From assembly GCA_965261725.1 (NCBI GenBank), contig CBDHDU010000030.1:1-64000 (forward strand): a stretch of 64,000 nt of DNA. The letters run 5' to 3'. The notes beneath the pieces are model-generated. The model was not told the DNA's origin. It searched no databases and saw only the letters and a list, made by a program, of their open reading frames with translations. This stretch comes from CANDOC01 sp965261725 (GTDB lineage Bacteria > Pseudomonadota > Gammaproteobacteria > Pseudomonadales > Endozoicomonadaceae). Position 1 is the first letter of the stretch, and each line of letters begins with the position of its first letter. Shown here one piece after another: positions 1 to 8,007 of the stretch. A program made the position numbers and the translations under genes.

Positions 1-54
1 GGGTTTGATTCGCAGGCTTTGCAGGCAGTTTTGCAACTACTGGAGGCTGCATGA
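1..54 (+). pseudogene. IS66 TnpA, C-terminal end only (window edge)
   Basis: The first bases read in frame as the last 17 residues of an IS66 accessory protein and stop in a TGA that overlaps the next gene's ATG (ATGA). TnpA of IS66 is a small helix-turn-helix protein required together with TnpB. The rest lies outside the window. The assignment rests on position directly upstream of tnpB and the usual IS66 order A-B-C. Confidence 0.55.
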
Positions 55-410
55 TCGGTGATACGGCGTCTCTCAAGGTTTATCTGGCACCGGGTATAAC
101 CGATATGCGTAAGTCCATTAATGGTCTTGCCCTGATCGTTAATGAAGTGCTGGCACTTGATCCGTTTTCAGAAAGCCTGTTTGTGTTCTGCAACCGGGGG
201 CGTAACAAACTGAAAATCCTGCACTGGCAAACCAATGGCTTTTGGTTGTACTACCGGCGTCTTGAGAAGGGGCGCTTTAAATGGCCGACAACAGACTCAC
301 CGGAGCAAGCCGTCAATATCACCCGAAGGCAGCTGAACTGGCTGCTTGATGGTTTACCGGTCAACCCGAAAGGTGCACACCGGCCTATGCATCATCAGTC
401 CGTGGTTTGA
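51..410 (+). CDS. tnpB: IS66 family accessory protein TnpB
   Basis: A 119-residue protein of the IS66 Orf2 family. The family signature is clear: an N-terminal LAPGITDMRKSINGL block and the central LHWQTNGFWLYYRRLEKGRF block. It is full length for the family. It lies between the tnpA remnant (4-base overlap) and tnpC (61 bases downstream). TnpB is needed for IS66 transposition but its biochemical role is not established. The host element is dead because tnpC is split. Confidence 0.93.
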   Translation: MIGDTASLKVYLAPGITDMRKSINGLALIVNEVLALDPFSESLFVFCNRGRNKLKILHWQTNGFWLYYRRLEKGRFKWPTTDSPEQAVNITRRQLNWLLDGLPVNPKGAHRPMHHQSVV

Positions 411-471
411 TACGCATTGCAATAACCTGACGCAATGAAAAGACGACAGGTATTGTCGGATAATCACCACC

Positions 472-1262
472 ATGAAGACTATCACCGTACCCGCCCAAAC
501 CTTCGAAGGCCTTCAGCTGAAAGTGACTCAGCTTGAAGCAAAACTGGCGTGGTACGAAGAACAGTTCCGCCTTCAAAAGCATCAGCAATTCGGGGCTTCC
601 AGCGAACGCTTTGAGGGGCAGGGTCAGCTGTTCAATGAAACCGAGGTGCTGGCTGATGAGGAACCCAACGAACCTGACGTTGAACAGGTGCCCGCCCATG
701 AACGCAGGAAACCGGTCAGAAAACCACTGTCGGAAGACCTGCCCCGTGAAATCATAGAAATCGACATTACTGACGAAGAAAAGCAGTGCGATGGCTGCGG
801 TGGTGAACTCAGGGCGTTTGGTCATGAGACCAGCACCAAACTGGATATCGTGCCCGCACAGGTGAAGGTACTGGAGTTTCGTCGCCTGAAATACGCCTGT
901 GCCTGTGAGTCCGGCGTGAAGACCGCCCCGGCACCCAAAATGCCGATTCCCAAAAGCATTTCAACACCCGGACTGCTGGCCTGGATCATTACTAGCAAAT
1001 ACGGCGATGCACTACCACTGTACCGTCAGGAGTTCATTCTCAAGCGCATGGGTGCCGAAATCACCCGTGCGACACTGGCTCAATGGATGATCCGGGTAGC
1101 GGATGTGCTGATGCCGCTTTATGAAGCCCTGTGCCAACACCTGGTCAGGCAGCCTTATGTGCAGGCAGACGAAACAACTTTGCAGGTGCTCAAAGAGCAA
1201 GACCGGCGCCCGCAGAGCAAGTCTTACATGTGGCTGTACCGAACCGGTGAGCAGCTCGGTTC
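472..1262 (+). pseudogene. tnpC: IS66 transposase TnpC, N-terminal half
   Basis: About 263 residues of an IS66 DDE transposase: N-terminal coiled coil (VTQLEAKLAWYEEQFRL), the HQQFGASSER motif, the zinc-binding CDGCGGEL segment and the start of the catalytic domain with the first Asp in YVQADETTLQVL. At 1263 the reading frame runs into the left end of an IS91-like unit. The C-terminal half resumes at 7217 in a compatible frame, so the gene was cut by a single insertion. Confidence 0.93.
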
Positions 1263-1408
1263 ACGCATAGGAATTTCAAAAAATCATTATTCCAGTCATT
1301 CCTGTAACCTTTGGTTTTCCACCCTCTCAGCATCCTATTACCTGACACTGAATGTTGTGCTTATCTGTCTGATACCACCTAAATCCTATTGATTTGCCCG
1401 ATCTCACC

Positions 1409-1426
1409 CTGAAATCCGGATTTCAG
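1409..1426. terminator. Perfect 18-bp palindrome behind the IS91 transposase
   Basis: CTGAAATCCGGATTTCAG is self-complementary and lies just past the transposase stop near the unit's left end. It recurs unchanged at 24191-24208 in the second unit. It could be a transcription terminator (no clear T run) or part of the left-end structure of the element. Confidence 0.5.
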
Positions 1427-1810
1427 ACGGATTGAGGGCGTGAACTATGTAATCGGTTTCGCAAGCGCAAGCTGTTGATGGTATTTGTACAGCTCGTACT
1501 GCGGCTTCCCCTGGGTAATGCCGGTAAAGATCATCTGAGCCTGGCAGAGGATGCACTGCAGCGGATCGAGCCCAAAGGTCTGTTTCAGTAACGCCGGAAA
1601 GGTGATTTTCAGGACGTTTCGTTCGGGCTGATTGAGCAGGTTGTAGACGGTGGGCAGCAATGTAGCCCTTACCCGACAGGCCAGAAAACCATAATACCGG
1701 ATCATTCGGAAACCTTTGTCGGGAATATGTTGTGTCAGTCGCTCTATAAACGCTTCCCCTTCACAGGTTTCATGGCGGCGTGTTTTGGTGCGGTGATCCA
1801 GATACTCATA

Positions 1811-2909
1811 TACCCATGATCATTGAAGTTGCTTGATTTTCCAGCCGATTTTCAACATTGTACGAACATGCCGAAAATCACCCTGACAGCCCAACAAAAA
1901 GTAGCCTTGGAATCTCGCCACAAAACATCGCGAGATGCACGGGAGTGTGATCGTATCAAGGCTGTTTTGCTCAGGTCTGAAGGGTGGTCACCGTCTGCTA
2001 TCGCTCAGGCATTGAGAAAAAGTGAATACACTATTTGTCGCCATCTGGACGCCTATCTGGAAAAGGAAAAGCTCAGGCCGGAGAACGGGGGGAGTGAAAG
2101 CCGCCTGAGTGATGAGCAAACTCGGCAACTGGTCGAACACCTTTCTGAATATACTTACGCACACGTCCATCAGATCGTCGCCTATATTACCGATCGCTGG
2201 GGTATCAAATATACCGTATCAGGCCTGAACAAGTGGCTGCACCAAAAAGGCTTTACCTACAAAAAGCCAAAGGGCGTACCGCACAAGGCTGATGTTGATA
2301 AGCAGGCTGGTTTTGTGGAGCACTATGAAGCCTTGAAAGCCACGCTACCAGAGGACGAGGTGATACTATTCATGGATGCGGTACACCCGACACAAGCGAC
2401 CAAAATCACTTCCGGGTGGATTCGAAAAGGGATTGATAAAATCATTAATACGACAGGTAGCCGTACTCGGCTGAACATTATCGGTGCGATTGATCTGGAC
2501 AATATTGAAGCTGCTGTTTTCGGTCAATTTGATACGGTTAACAGTGAAGCGGTTACCGAGTTTTTCAAGAAAGTTCGGGATAACTATTCATCCATGAACG
2601 TTATTCACATGGTGCTTGATGGTGCCGGTTACCATCGTTCACAGGAGGTAGTGAAAGAGGCGGAAGAGCTGGGAATAAAGCTTCATTACCTCCCCCCTTA
2701 CAGTCCAAACCTGAACCCCATTGAGCGATTATGGAAGGTGATGAATGAGTATGCCCGGAATAATGAATACTTCGCTCAGGCAAAAGAATTCCGGGAAAAG
2801 ATTAATCATTTTCTGGACGTGACATTGCCCGAAATCGGTTCTTCCTTGGGCAGCAGGATTAACGATAATTTCCAGCGGTTAAATCCGGCATCTTGAATTC
2901 ACTCAGGTA
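1811..2909 (+). mobile_element. IS630 family element inserted in the IS91 transposase
   Basis: The element is 1099 bp, flanked by TA on both sides (1809-1810 and 2910-2911), the hallmark of IS630/Tc1-type insertion. Imperfect terminal inverted repeats begin TACC at both ends (TACCCATGATCATTGAAG against TACCTGAGTGAATTCAAG). Removing it and one TA rejoins the IS91 transposase frame exactly as in the second copy. Confidence 0.92.
1868..2896 (+). CDS. IS630 family transposase
   Basis: An intact 342-residue transposase when started at the ATG at 1868 (MPKITLTAQQ); an upstream in-frame ATG at 1823 would add 15 residues but lies in the terminal region. An N-terminal HTH_29/Homeodomain-like region (GWSPSAIAQALRKSEYTICRHL) is followed by the DDE core: Asp in VILFMDAVHP, Asp in HMVLDGAGYH and Glu in NLNPIERLWK. 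All three catalytic residues are present, so the element may be active. This is a different IS630 type from the pair at 23040 and 60713. Confidence 0.93.
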   Translation: MPKITLTAQQKVALESRHKTSRDARECDRIKAVLLRSEGWSPSAIAQALRKSEYTICRHLDAYLEKEKLRPENGGSESRLSDEQTRQLVEHLSEYTYAHVHQIVAYITDRWGIKYTVSGLNKWLHQKGFTYKKPKGVPHKADVDKQAGFVEHYEALKATLPEDEVILFMDAVHPTQATKITSGWIRKGIDKIINTTGSRTRLNIIGAIDLDNIEAAVFGQFDTVNSEAVTEFFKKVRDNYSSMNVIHMVLDGAGYHRSQEVVKEAEELGIKLHYLPPYSPNLNPIERLWKVMNEYARNNEYFAQAKEFREKINHFLDVTLPEIGSSLGSRINDNFQRLNPAS

Positions 2910-3823
2910 TACACCACGGTATCACCGCCATAGTGTTTCAGGCGCGACATGGCCAGCGGTGGTCGTTTGATATAGCGCCCCAGGTAGCTGATGGTGCGGT
3001 GGGGGCTTTTGGTGGCTTTGGCAAAATGGACGATCCAGTCCTTTTGGTATTGCTCATCGAGGAAATCATTGAAGCCGGAAAGGTCATGACAGCTGTCTTT
3101 CAGCTCGGAAGGCAGATCCAGCTCGCCACGTTTAAACGCTTCCCTGAGCAGGTTGATCACGCCGTAACGCCACGCGGGCATGATGGCGTTTTTGGTGAAG
3201 TAGACTGACTTCCATTGCTGGTTTCCGTCGTATAATCCGCCACGGGTCACAGAGAGGTGAATATGAACATTCCAGTTCAGCTTTCGGCCAAAGGTATGCA
3301 GTGCCGTGAAAATGCCAGGTGTCACGCCTTTTTTCCCGGCAAAGGCCTGCAGGCTTTTTGCTGCCAGTGAGCTCAGTTTACCCAGTAAGGTGCGGTTGAT
3401 TCTGAACAGCTCCCAGAGTGCATCAGGCATCGTAAAGGTGATGTGTTGCCACTCAGTATCCGGCAACAGCGCTTTCTGGTCAGCAATCCACTGATCGGTC
3501 AGTTTTTTGCCGCAGGTATTACACAACCGGGCTTTACAGCCAAAGCAGATCTTTTTGGTGTGAGAGCATTCATGGTTGCTGCATACAAAGCTGGCATACC
3601 CCATGATCACCCGCCCGCAGGCCAGTACTTTGCTGATCGCATCAACCACAGCAGGGCGTATCGTATCGGCGTTGCGCTGGTAATAACGCCACCATAACTG
3701 ATCGCGTAGCAGTAATTGTTTTAGTTTGGACGGCGGTCGGCTGGTCATACGGCCTCATCAATACAGTCGCACGGATGATAACGAATGCAGCCGGTGAAGG
3801 GGATGGCATCCTGAGGTTGTTTT

Positions 3824-6800
3824 TCAGTCGTCCTCCTCTGCCAGTCTTTTGCGTTTACGGTGTTTTCTGAATTTGTGATTGGCCAGCGCCTTCGCACTGT
3901 TGAGGGTCACCGGGGGCTGACACTGGGTACAGGTGCGTTCCCCGCTGTGGTGACTTTTGTTGTGAGTGGCCAGCGCCTTCGCACTGTTGAGGGTCACCGG
4001 GGGCTGACACTGGGTACAGGTGCGTTCCCCGCTGTGGTGACTGCGGTTGTGAGAGGCCAGCGCCTGAGCACTGTTGAGGGTCACCGGGGGCTGACACTGG
4101 GTACAGGTGCGTTCCCCGCTGTGGTGACTTTTGTTGTGAGTGGCCAGCGCCTGAGCACTGTTGAGGGTCACCGGGGGCTGACACTGGGTACAGGTGCGTT
4201 CCCCGCTGTGGTGACTGCGGTTGTGATCGGCCAGCGCCTTCGCACTGTTGAGGGTCACCGGGGGCTGACACCGGGTACAGGTGCGTTCCCCGCTGTGGTG
4301 ACTGCGGTTGTGACCGGCCAGCGCCTTCGCACTGTTGAGGGTCACCGGGGGCTGACACTGGGTACAGGTGCGTTCCCCGCTGTGGTGACTGCGGTTGTGA
4401 TCGGCCAGCGCCTTCGCACTGTTGAGGGTCACCGGGGGCTGACACTGGGTACAGGTGCGTTCCCCGCTGTGGTGACTTTTGTTGTGATTGGCCAGCGCCT
4501 GAGCACTGTTGAGGGTCACCGGGGGCTGACACTGGGTACAGGTGCGTTCCCCGCTGTGGTGACTGCGGTTGTGAGTGGCCAGCGCCTTCGCACTGTTGAG
4601 GGTCACCGGGGGCTGACACCGGGTACAGGTGCGTTCCCCGCTGTGGTGACTTTTGTTGTGATCGGCCAGCGCCAGAGCACTTTTGAGGGTCACTGGGGGC
4701 TGACACCGGGTACAGGTGCGTTCCCCGCTGTGGTGACTGCGGTTGTGATTGGCCAGCGCCTGTTTGTTGGGCAATGTATTGCCACATTCGCGGCAGATTT
4801 GGGGGCCGGAGTGGATAAGTGCCATGTGCTGTTGCAGTTGCTGATGGCGATAGTGCTTGCCACACTGAGAGCAAGCCTCCAGTTCTCCGTGCTGATGCTG
4901 TTTGAGGTGCGCCTGCAGCTTAGCCGGTATATAAAATTCACGTTGACACTGCCCGCACTGTAACCTGGCACCGAGCCGCCGGAGACGGATTAACGGGTTG
5001 CCGGGGGGCGCTGCGGGGGGAGAGCTGACCTCGCCGTTCTCCCCACCCTCGGCATCGTCAATGTCCATAGAGTCCGCCTGCTGGCTGCAGGTGGCCATCA
5101 GCGAAAAATCCGAAGCGGCCTGCCACTGTTGTAGGATGCCCAGCACCCGGGCTGTTTCCTGTTCCAGCAGCCGGATCCATTCCGAGACCGGACGGGGCAC
5201 CCTGTCAAACTGACTATCCACACTGAACAGTTCAGGCAGCCACTGACCGCTCTCACTGACCAGTTGGGTCTCGTCATGGGGTAGCGCCTGCGCCTGCCAA
5301 TACGGTATGTTTTCCGGCAGTAGTGAACGCAAGCCCCCGGTGGTGTCGTCATCAAGCTGTTCCCGCCGGGTTACCGGGGTTGTCAGGGCGCGTATCCGGT
5401 TAATGACCCCGATGCGTTCGCCGGTCACCGGGCCGGGACAGAAGGCACGTTCCAGCAGATCCATAGCGACGGCGGTCCAGACGGGCAACGGCAGATACAG
5501 CAAGGCTTGGCCGGATTCCTTTTTTTGCCAGTAAGGGTCGAGGTCGAGCATGACCGGCAGGCGCAGTACCGCACCACCGAGCCCCGAGGCTTCAGGCAGC
5601 CGGTTCTCGTTGAAGCCGATATTGCCGCCGTGGCGGTCTCCCAGCAAAATCCCGTGCTGCAGAAACAGCTGATAGATTTCAGCAAACCGCCACACCCAGG
5701 TCAGGGCGAAATCCAGCCGTTCGAACAACGTGGCTGAACCCATGGCCTCCAGCTGCCGGTCGGCAATAAAATCCACCGCTGACATCGCCATAACGGGCTT
5801 GTCTCCCCAGCGAAAGGCCAGTAGTAACGGACAGGTATGAAAAGCCAGCTGTTTATAACCCGGTTGCTGAATCGCCCGGTACAGGGTCAGCTCCTGTTCA
5901 AACCGCGGAATATGTTTTATGGAGCGGGCCAGCTTGAGAATATAATCCGGATCACCGGGAAACCGGATGACCAGGCTGCGGTTGCCGTGAAACAGATATC
6001 GCTGTTGCCCGGCGTCAAACTGCTGGCAAAAGGTTTGCAGTTGCCGGTTGTCGCTCAGTGGGTTCTGTTGCTTTTGGGCAAGGGCCCAGAGTTTGTTCAT
6101 TACCGGGCTGTTATCAATCAGCGCCTGCCGGGAGGCCGGGGTCAGGGGCGGAAATAAGGCAGACAGATCGTCTGGCGGTGCTTCTGTCTGCAACCGTAAG
6201 GCCGCCAGACCGGGAGCGGATGCGGTTGCCGTGGGTGCAGACGGTTTCGTCTGCGGGCTGTTGTTCGCCATCCCCCAGGGCAGGGAAGAAAATAACCAGT
6301 CTTCTATCGCCGGGGGGATCAGAGTGTCGTTGGATAACGATGCCGGTACGGTCGCATCCATGTCAGCATTTATGGGCAATGGATCTGCATCAACAGTACT
6401 GTGATAACCGCTGTCAGCTGAATCATGGCAGGCTTCAGATGTCGTGGGACGGGGTGGCTTGTGTGTGCACCGGGCTAGCTGCTGACGTGCCTGTTTGGCA
6501 GATAAGCACTGCTTTTTGGCCGGAGGGCGATGATCAGTTAACGCTTCCACTACGGAGGCGGTAAACAGCCGGGAAGGCCCCGGTTCGCCAACATGACTAC
6601 AGACATCAGAGGCTGTTATGCCGGGCAAATGGGTCATCAGCGAGGCATTATCAGTCCAGACTGGCGGTCGGCAGGTGCGGCACCTGGCGATATGGTTTTC
6701 CAGCTCAGTCGTTGCAATCTGCTCCCCGCAGCCAACCGGACAAGGCCACAGCAGAGTGTTAAGCAGGCGGGCCGTGTTCAGTTTGCGGGAGAACTGAGAT

Positions 6801-7087
6801 CGTCTGGCATGACAGTCGGGACATTTTGTTATGCTAGAGCCCGGCTCTTCGAGGTGGGCATCACACAGGCTATAGCCGCATTTACGGCACCAGGCAACCT
6901 GTGTTTCGATTAAACCCTGACACATATAACAGTACAGGTTCCTGCACCTGTCAGGCAGTTCGGTCGTTAACGAGTATGACTGCCCGTCAATAAAGACATC
7001 ACGGGTTACCTTCAAGACTGCACAGAGGCATGAACCTGACAGCAATAATATTGTAAACGACAAAATACATGTGCAGAGTTTACTCAT
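3824..7087 (-). CDS. Exported RING/TRAF-like, kinase-like, C2H2 zinc-finger protein (unit 1 cargo)
   Basis: A 1087-residue protein. Residues 1-23 form a Sec signal peptide. Residues 48-93 hold a RING-like set of Cys/His pairs (CYMC, CRKCGYSLCDAH, CPDC) and 116-139 a TRAF-type finger (CPVGCGEQ ... H..RC..C). Residues about 365-520 look like a protein/lipid kinase fold: Lys385 in YILKLARS, Glu in RFEQEL, a catalytic loop GDRHGGNIGFN at 483-493 and a DFG-position Asp in MLDLDPYW. Three divergent C2H2 fingers (about 700-780) lead into ten 29-residue repeats with spacing C-x2-C-x14-H-x3-H and HSGERT linkers. The last residues KHRKRKR are NLS-like, followed by an acidic tail. I do not recognise the whole architecture. 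It is inferred to be an exported host-directed protein; its kinase or ubiquitin-ligase activity is untested. It ends 76 bases before the IS91 transposase on the same strand. Confidence 0.85.
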   Translation of the reverse strand: MSKLCTCILSFTILLLSGSCLCAVLKVTRDVFIDGQSYSLTTELPDRCRNLYCYMCQGLIETQVAWCRKCGYSLCDAHLEEPGSSITKCPDCHARRSQFSRKLNTARLLNTLLWPCPVGCGEQIATTELENHIARCRTCRPPVWTDNASLMTHLPGITASDVCSHVGEPGPSRLFTASVVEALTDHRPPAKKQCLSAKQARQQLARCTHKPPRPTTSEACHDSADSGYHSTVDADPLPINADMDATVPASLSNDTLIPPAIEDWLFSSLPWGMANNSPQTKPSAPTATASAPGLAALRLQTEAPPDDLSALFPPLTPASRQALIDNSPVMNKLWALAQKQQNPLSDNRQLQTFCQQFDAGQQRYLFHGNRSLVIRFPGDPDYILKLARSIKHIPRFEQELTLYRAIQQPGYKQLAFHTCPLLLAFRWGDKPVMAMSAVDFIADRQLEAMGSATLFERLDFALTWVWRFAEIYQLFLQHGILLGDRHGGNIGFNENRLPEASGLGGAVLRLPVMLDLDPYWQKKESGQALLYLPLPVWTAVAMDLLERAFCPGPVTGERIGVINRIRALTTPVTRREQLDDDTTGGLRSLLPENIPYWQAQALPHDETQLVSESGQWLPELFSVDSQFDRVPRPVSEWIRLLEQETARVLGILQQWQAASDFSLMATCSQQADSMDIDDAEGGENGEVSSPPAAPPGNPLIRLRRLGARLQCGQCQREFYIPAKLQAHLKQHQHGELEACSQCGKHYRHQQLQQHMALIHSGPQICRECGNTLPNKQALANHNRSHHSGERTCTRCQPPVTLKSALALADHNKSHHSGERTCTRCQPPVTLNSAKALATHNRSHHSGERTCTQCQPPVTLNSAQALANHNKSHHSGERTCTQCQPPVTLNSAKALADHNRSHHSGERTCTQCQPPVTLNSAKALAGHNRSHHSGERTCTRCQPPVTLNSAKALADHNRSHHSGERTCTQCQPPVTLNSAQALATHNKSHHSGERTCTQCQPPVTLNSAQALASHNRSHHSGERTCTQCQPPVTLNSAKALATHNKSHHSGERTCTQCQPPVTLNSAKALANHKFRKHRKRKRLAEEDD
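3881..4750. repeat. Ten tandem 87-bp repeats encoding zinc fingers
   Basis: The block GGCCAGCGCC recurs at 3881 and then every 87 bases up to 4664, with the next start at 4751. Units differ at a few codons only. Because 87 is a multiple of three and the units lack stops, other frames are also open across the array; these are not treated as genes. Near-identity implies recent expansion or homogenisation. Confidence 0.97.
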
Positions 7088-7167
7088 TTGCAGATTGTTG
7101 TTGTATCTGGTGAGGTATCATGGTTGTTTGACAGAAATCTTCAGCGTAGATCAAACGACAGTTTTTA

Positions 7168-7216
7168 GCCTGACGTTTAGTGCAATCAAAAAGTTGCCGC
7201 GCAGCGGCCTACGTTC
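7168..7216. other. Right end of IS91-like unit 1 (candidate origin end)
   Basis: From GCCTGACG through GTTC this stretch is identical to 26436-26484. It contains the hairpin GCCGC-GCA-GCGGC (7196-7208) and ends with CCTAC then GTTC. In IS91 relatives the replication-origin end carries a palindrome next to a GTTC or CTTG target; the match is by analogy and not proven for this element. Confidence 0.65.
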
Positions 7217-7970
7217 TCCCGTTGTGCTGTACGATTACCAGACGGGGCGCGACCATGCATGCCCGTTGGCATTTCTGGAAGGGTTCAAAGGCTTCTTGCA
7301 GTGTGACGGGCATTCGGCCTATAAAACCCTGAGCAGCAAGCGACCGGAAATAGAGTTGATAGGTTGTATGGCGCATGCCCGCCGAAAATTCAAAGAAGCT
7401 CTGGACGTCATTCCGAAAAAGAAAGGTGACAACAGCCAAAAAATCAGCCGCCCGGCTCAGGCGTTGAACATGATCCGGCAACTCTACGCCATCGAGCGCC
7501 GGATAAAGGATAAAACGACAGAAGAGCGATACCGGGTGCGCCAGTGTGAAAGCCGCCCCATCATGGACAAATTCCGACAATGGTTGGAAAAACAGAAACC
7601 ACGCATCCTGCCCGAAAGTAAACTGGGCAAAGCCATCACCTATGCCCTGAACCAGTGGCCGTACCTGTCGCGCTACCTCGATAGCGGTTTGGTAGAGATT
7701 GATAACAATGCGGCAGAGCGTTCAATCAAACCCTTTGTCATAGGGCGAAAGAACTGGACATTTGCTGACTCAGTGAAAGGCGCCAACGCGAGTGCGGTGC
7801 TGTACAGTCTGGTTGAAACGGCAAAAGCCAACGGGCTTGAACCCTATGCCTGGTTCCGCTACGTGCTGACTCAGCTCCCCCAGCTCGAAAAGGGAGCCAG
7901 GGTAGAGCATCTGCTGCCCATAAACCTCACCCCGGATGACTTGAAAGCGGTGGTGAACACCGGATATTGA
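7217..7970 (+). pseudogene. tnpC: IS66 transposase TnpC, C-terminal half
   Basis: About 250 residues continuing the gene broken at 1262: the second catalytic Asp in FLQCDGHSAYK, the CMAHARRKFKEAL helix, and the Glu-bearing LVEIDNNAAERSIKPFVIGRKNW block, then the short C-terminal domain. The frame is compatible with direct fusion to the N-terminal half after removal of the inserted unit. No start of its own is expected. Confidence 0.92.
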
Positions 7971-8007
7971 AGAAGATAGTGAAAAAGCAGCATCGGCCTG
8001 CCCGTGC

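Larger units (their letters stand above)
1443..3748 (-). pseudogene. IS91 family transposase, copy 1, interrupted by IS630
   Basis: The N-terminal 276 residues (2911-3748) and C-terminal 86 residues (1445-1705) match the intact copy at 24227-25429 almost exactly; the middle is displaced by an IS630. Visible parts are the CxxC-type zinc-binding head (CFGCKARLCNTCG), the HUH motif HIHLSVTRGGL and the YLGRYI tyrosine motif of the Y2_Tnp relaxase-like family. Such enzymes nick and move DNA by rolling-circle transposition. This copy cannot make a complete enzyme. Confidence 0.92.
1263..7216. mobile_element. IS91-like rolling-circle unit, copy 1, carrying a zinc-finger gene
   Basis: The left end begins with ACGCATAGGAATTTC and the right end finishes with a GCCGC-GCA-GCGGC hairpin followed by GTTC. 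The same two ends bound a second unit at 22889-26484. Between them lie an IS91 transposase and, upstream of it on the same strand, a C2H2 zinc-finger gene. The flanks are the two halves of one tnpC; fusing them at a single GTTC restores the reading frame. IS91 relatives are known to insert next to GTTC/CTTG tetranucleotides without making a target duplication, which fits. Copy 1 is itself interrupted by an IS630 at 1811-2909. The zinc-finger gene therefore behaves as cargo rather than as a chance neighbour. Confidence 0.82.
1..7975 (+). mobile_element. IS66 element (left end off window), split by an IS91-like unit
   Basis: tnpA end, tnpB and the two halves of tnpC define one IS66 element. Its left end is outside the window and the right terminal repeat could not be placed with confidence, so the end given is just past the tnpC stop. 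The element landed at, or truncated, the 3' end of the TPR gene that stops at 8008. It was then used as target by the zinc-finger-carrying unit at 1263-7216. Confidence 0.75.

Noticed and set aside
1445..1705. An independent 86-residue minus-strand protein
   Set aside because: It is the C-terminal piece of the IS91 transposase interrupted by IS630, as shown by the intact copy at 24227-25429.
3881..4750. Regular direct repeats resembling a CRISPR array
   Set aside because: Units are contiguous 87-mers without unique spacers and encode zinc fingers; no cas genes are near.
3855..4963. Long open frames of 339 and 367 codons in other frames and on the opposite strand over the zinc-finger array
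   Set aside because: The 87-base unit lacks stops in these frames, so repetition alone keeps them open. They lack plausible starts, ribosome sites and family resemblance.
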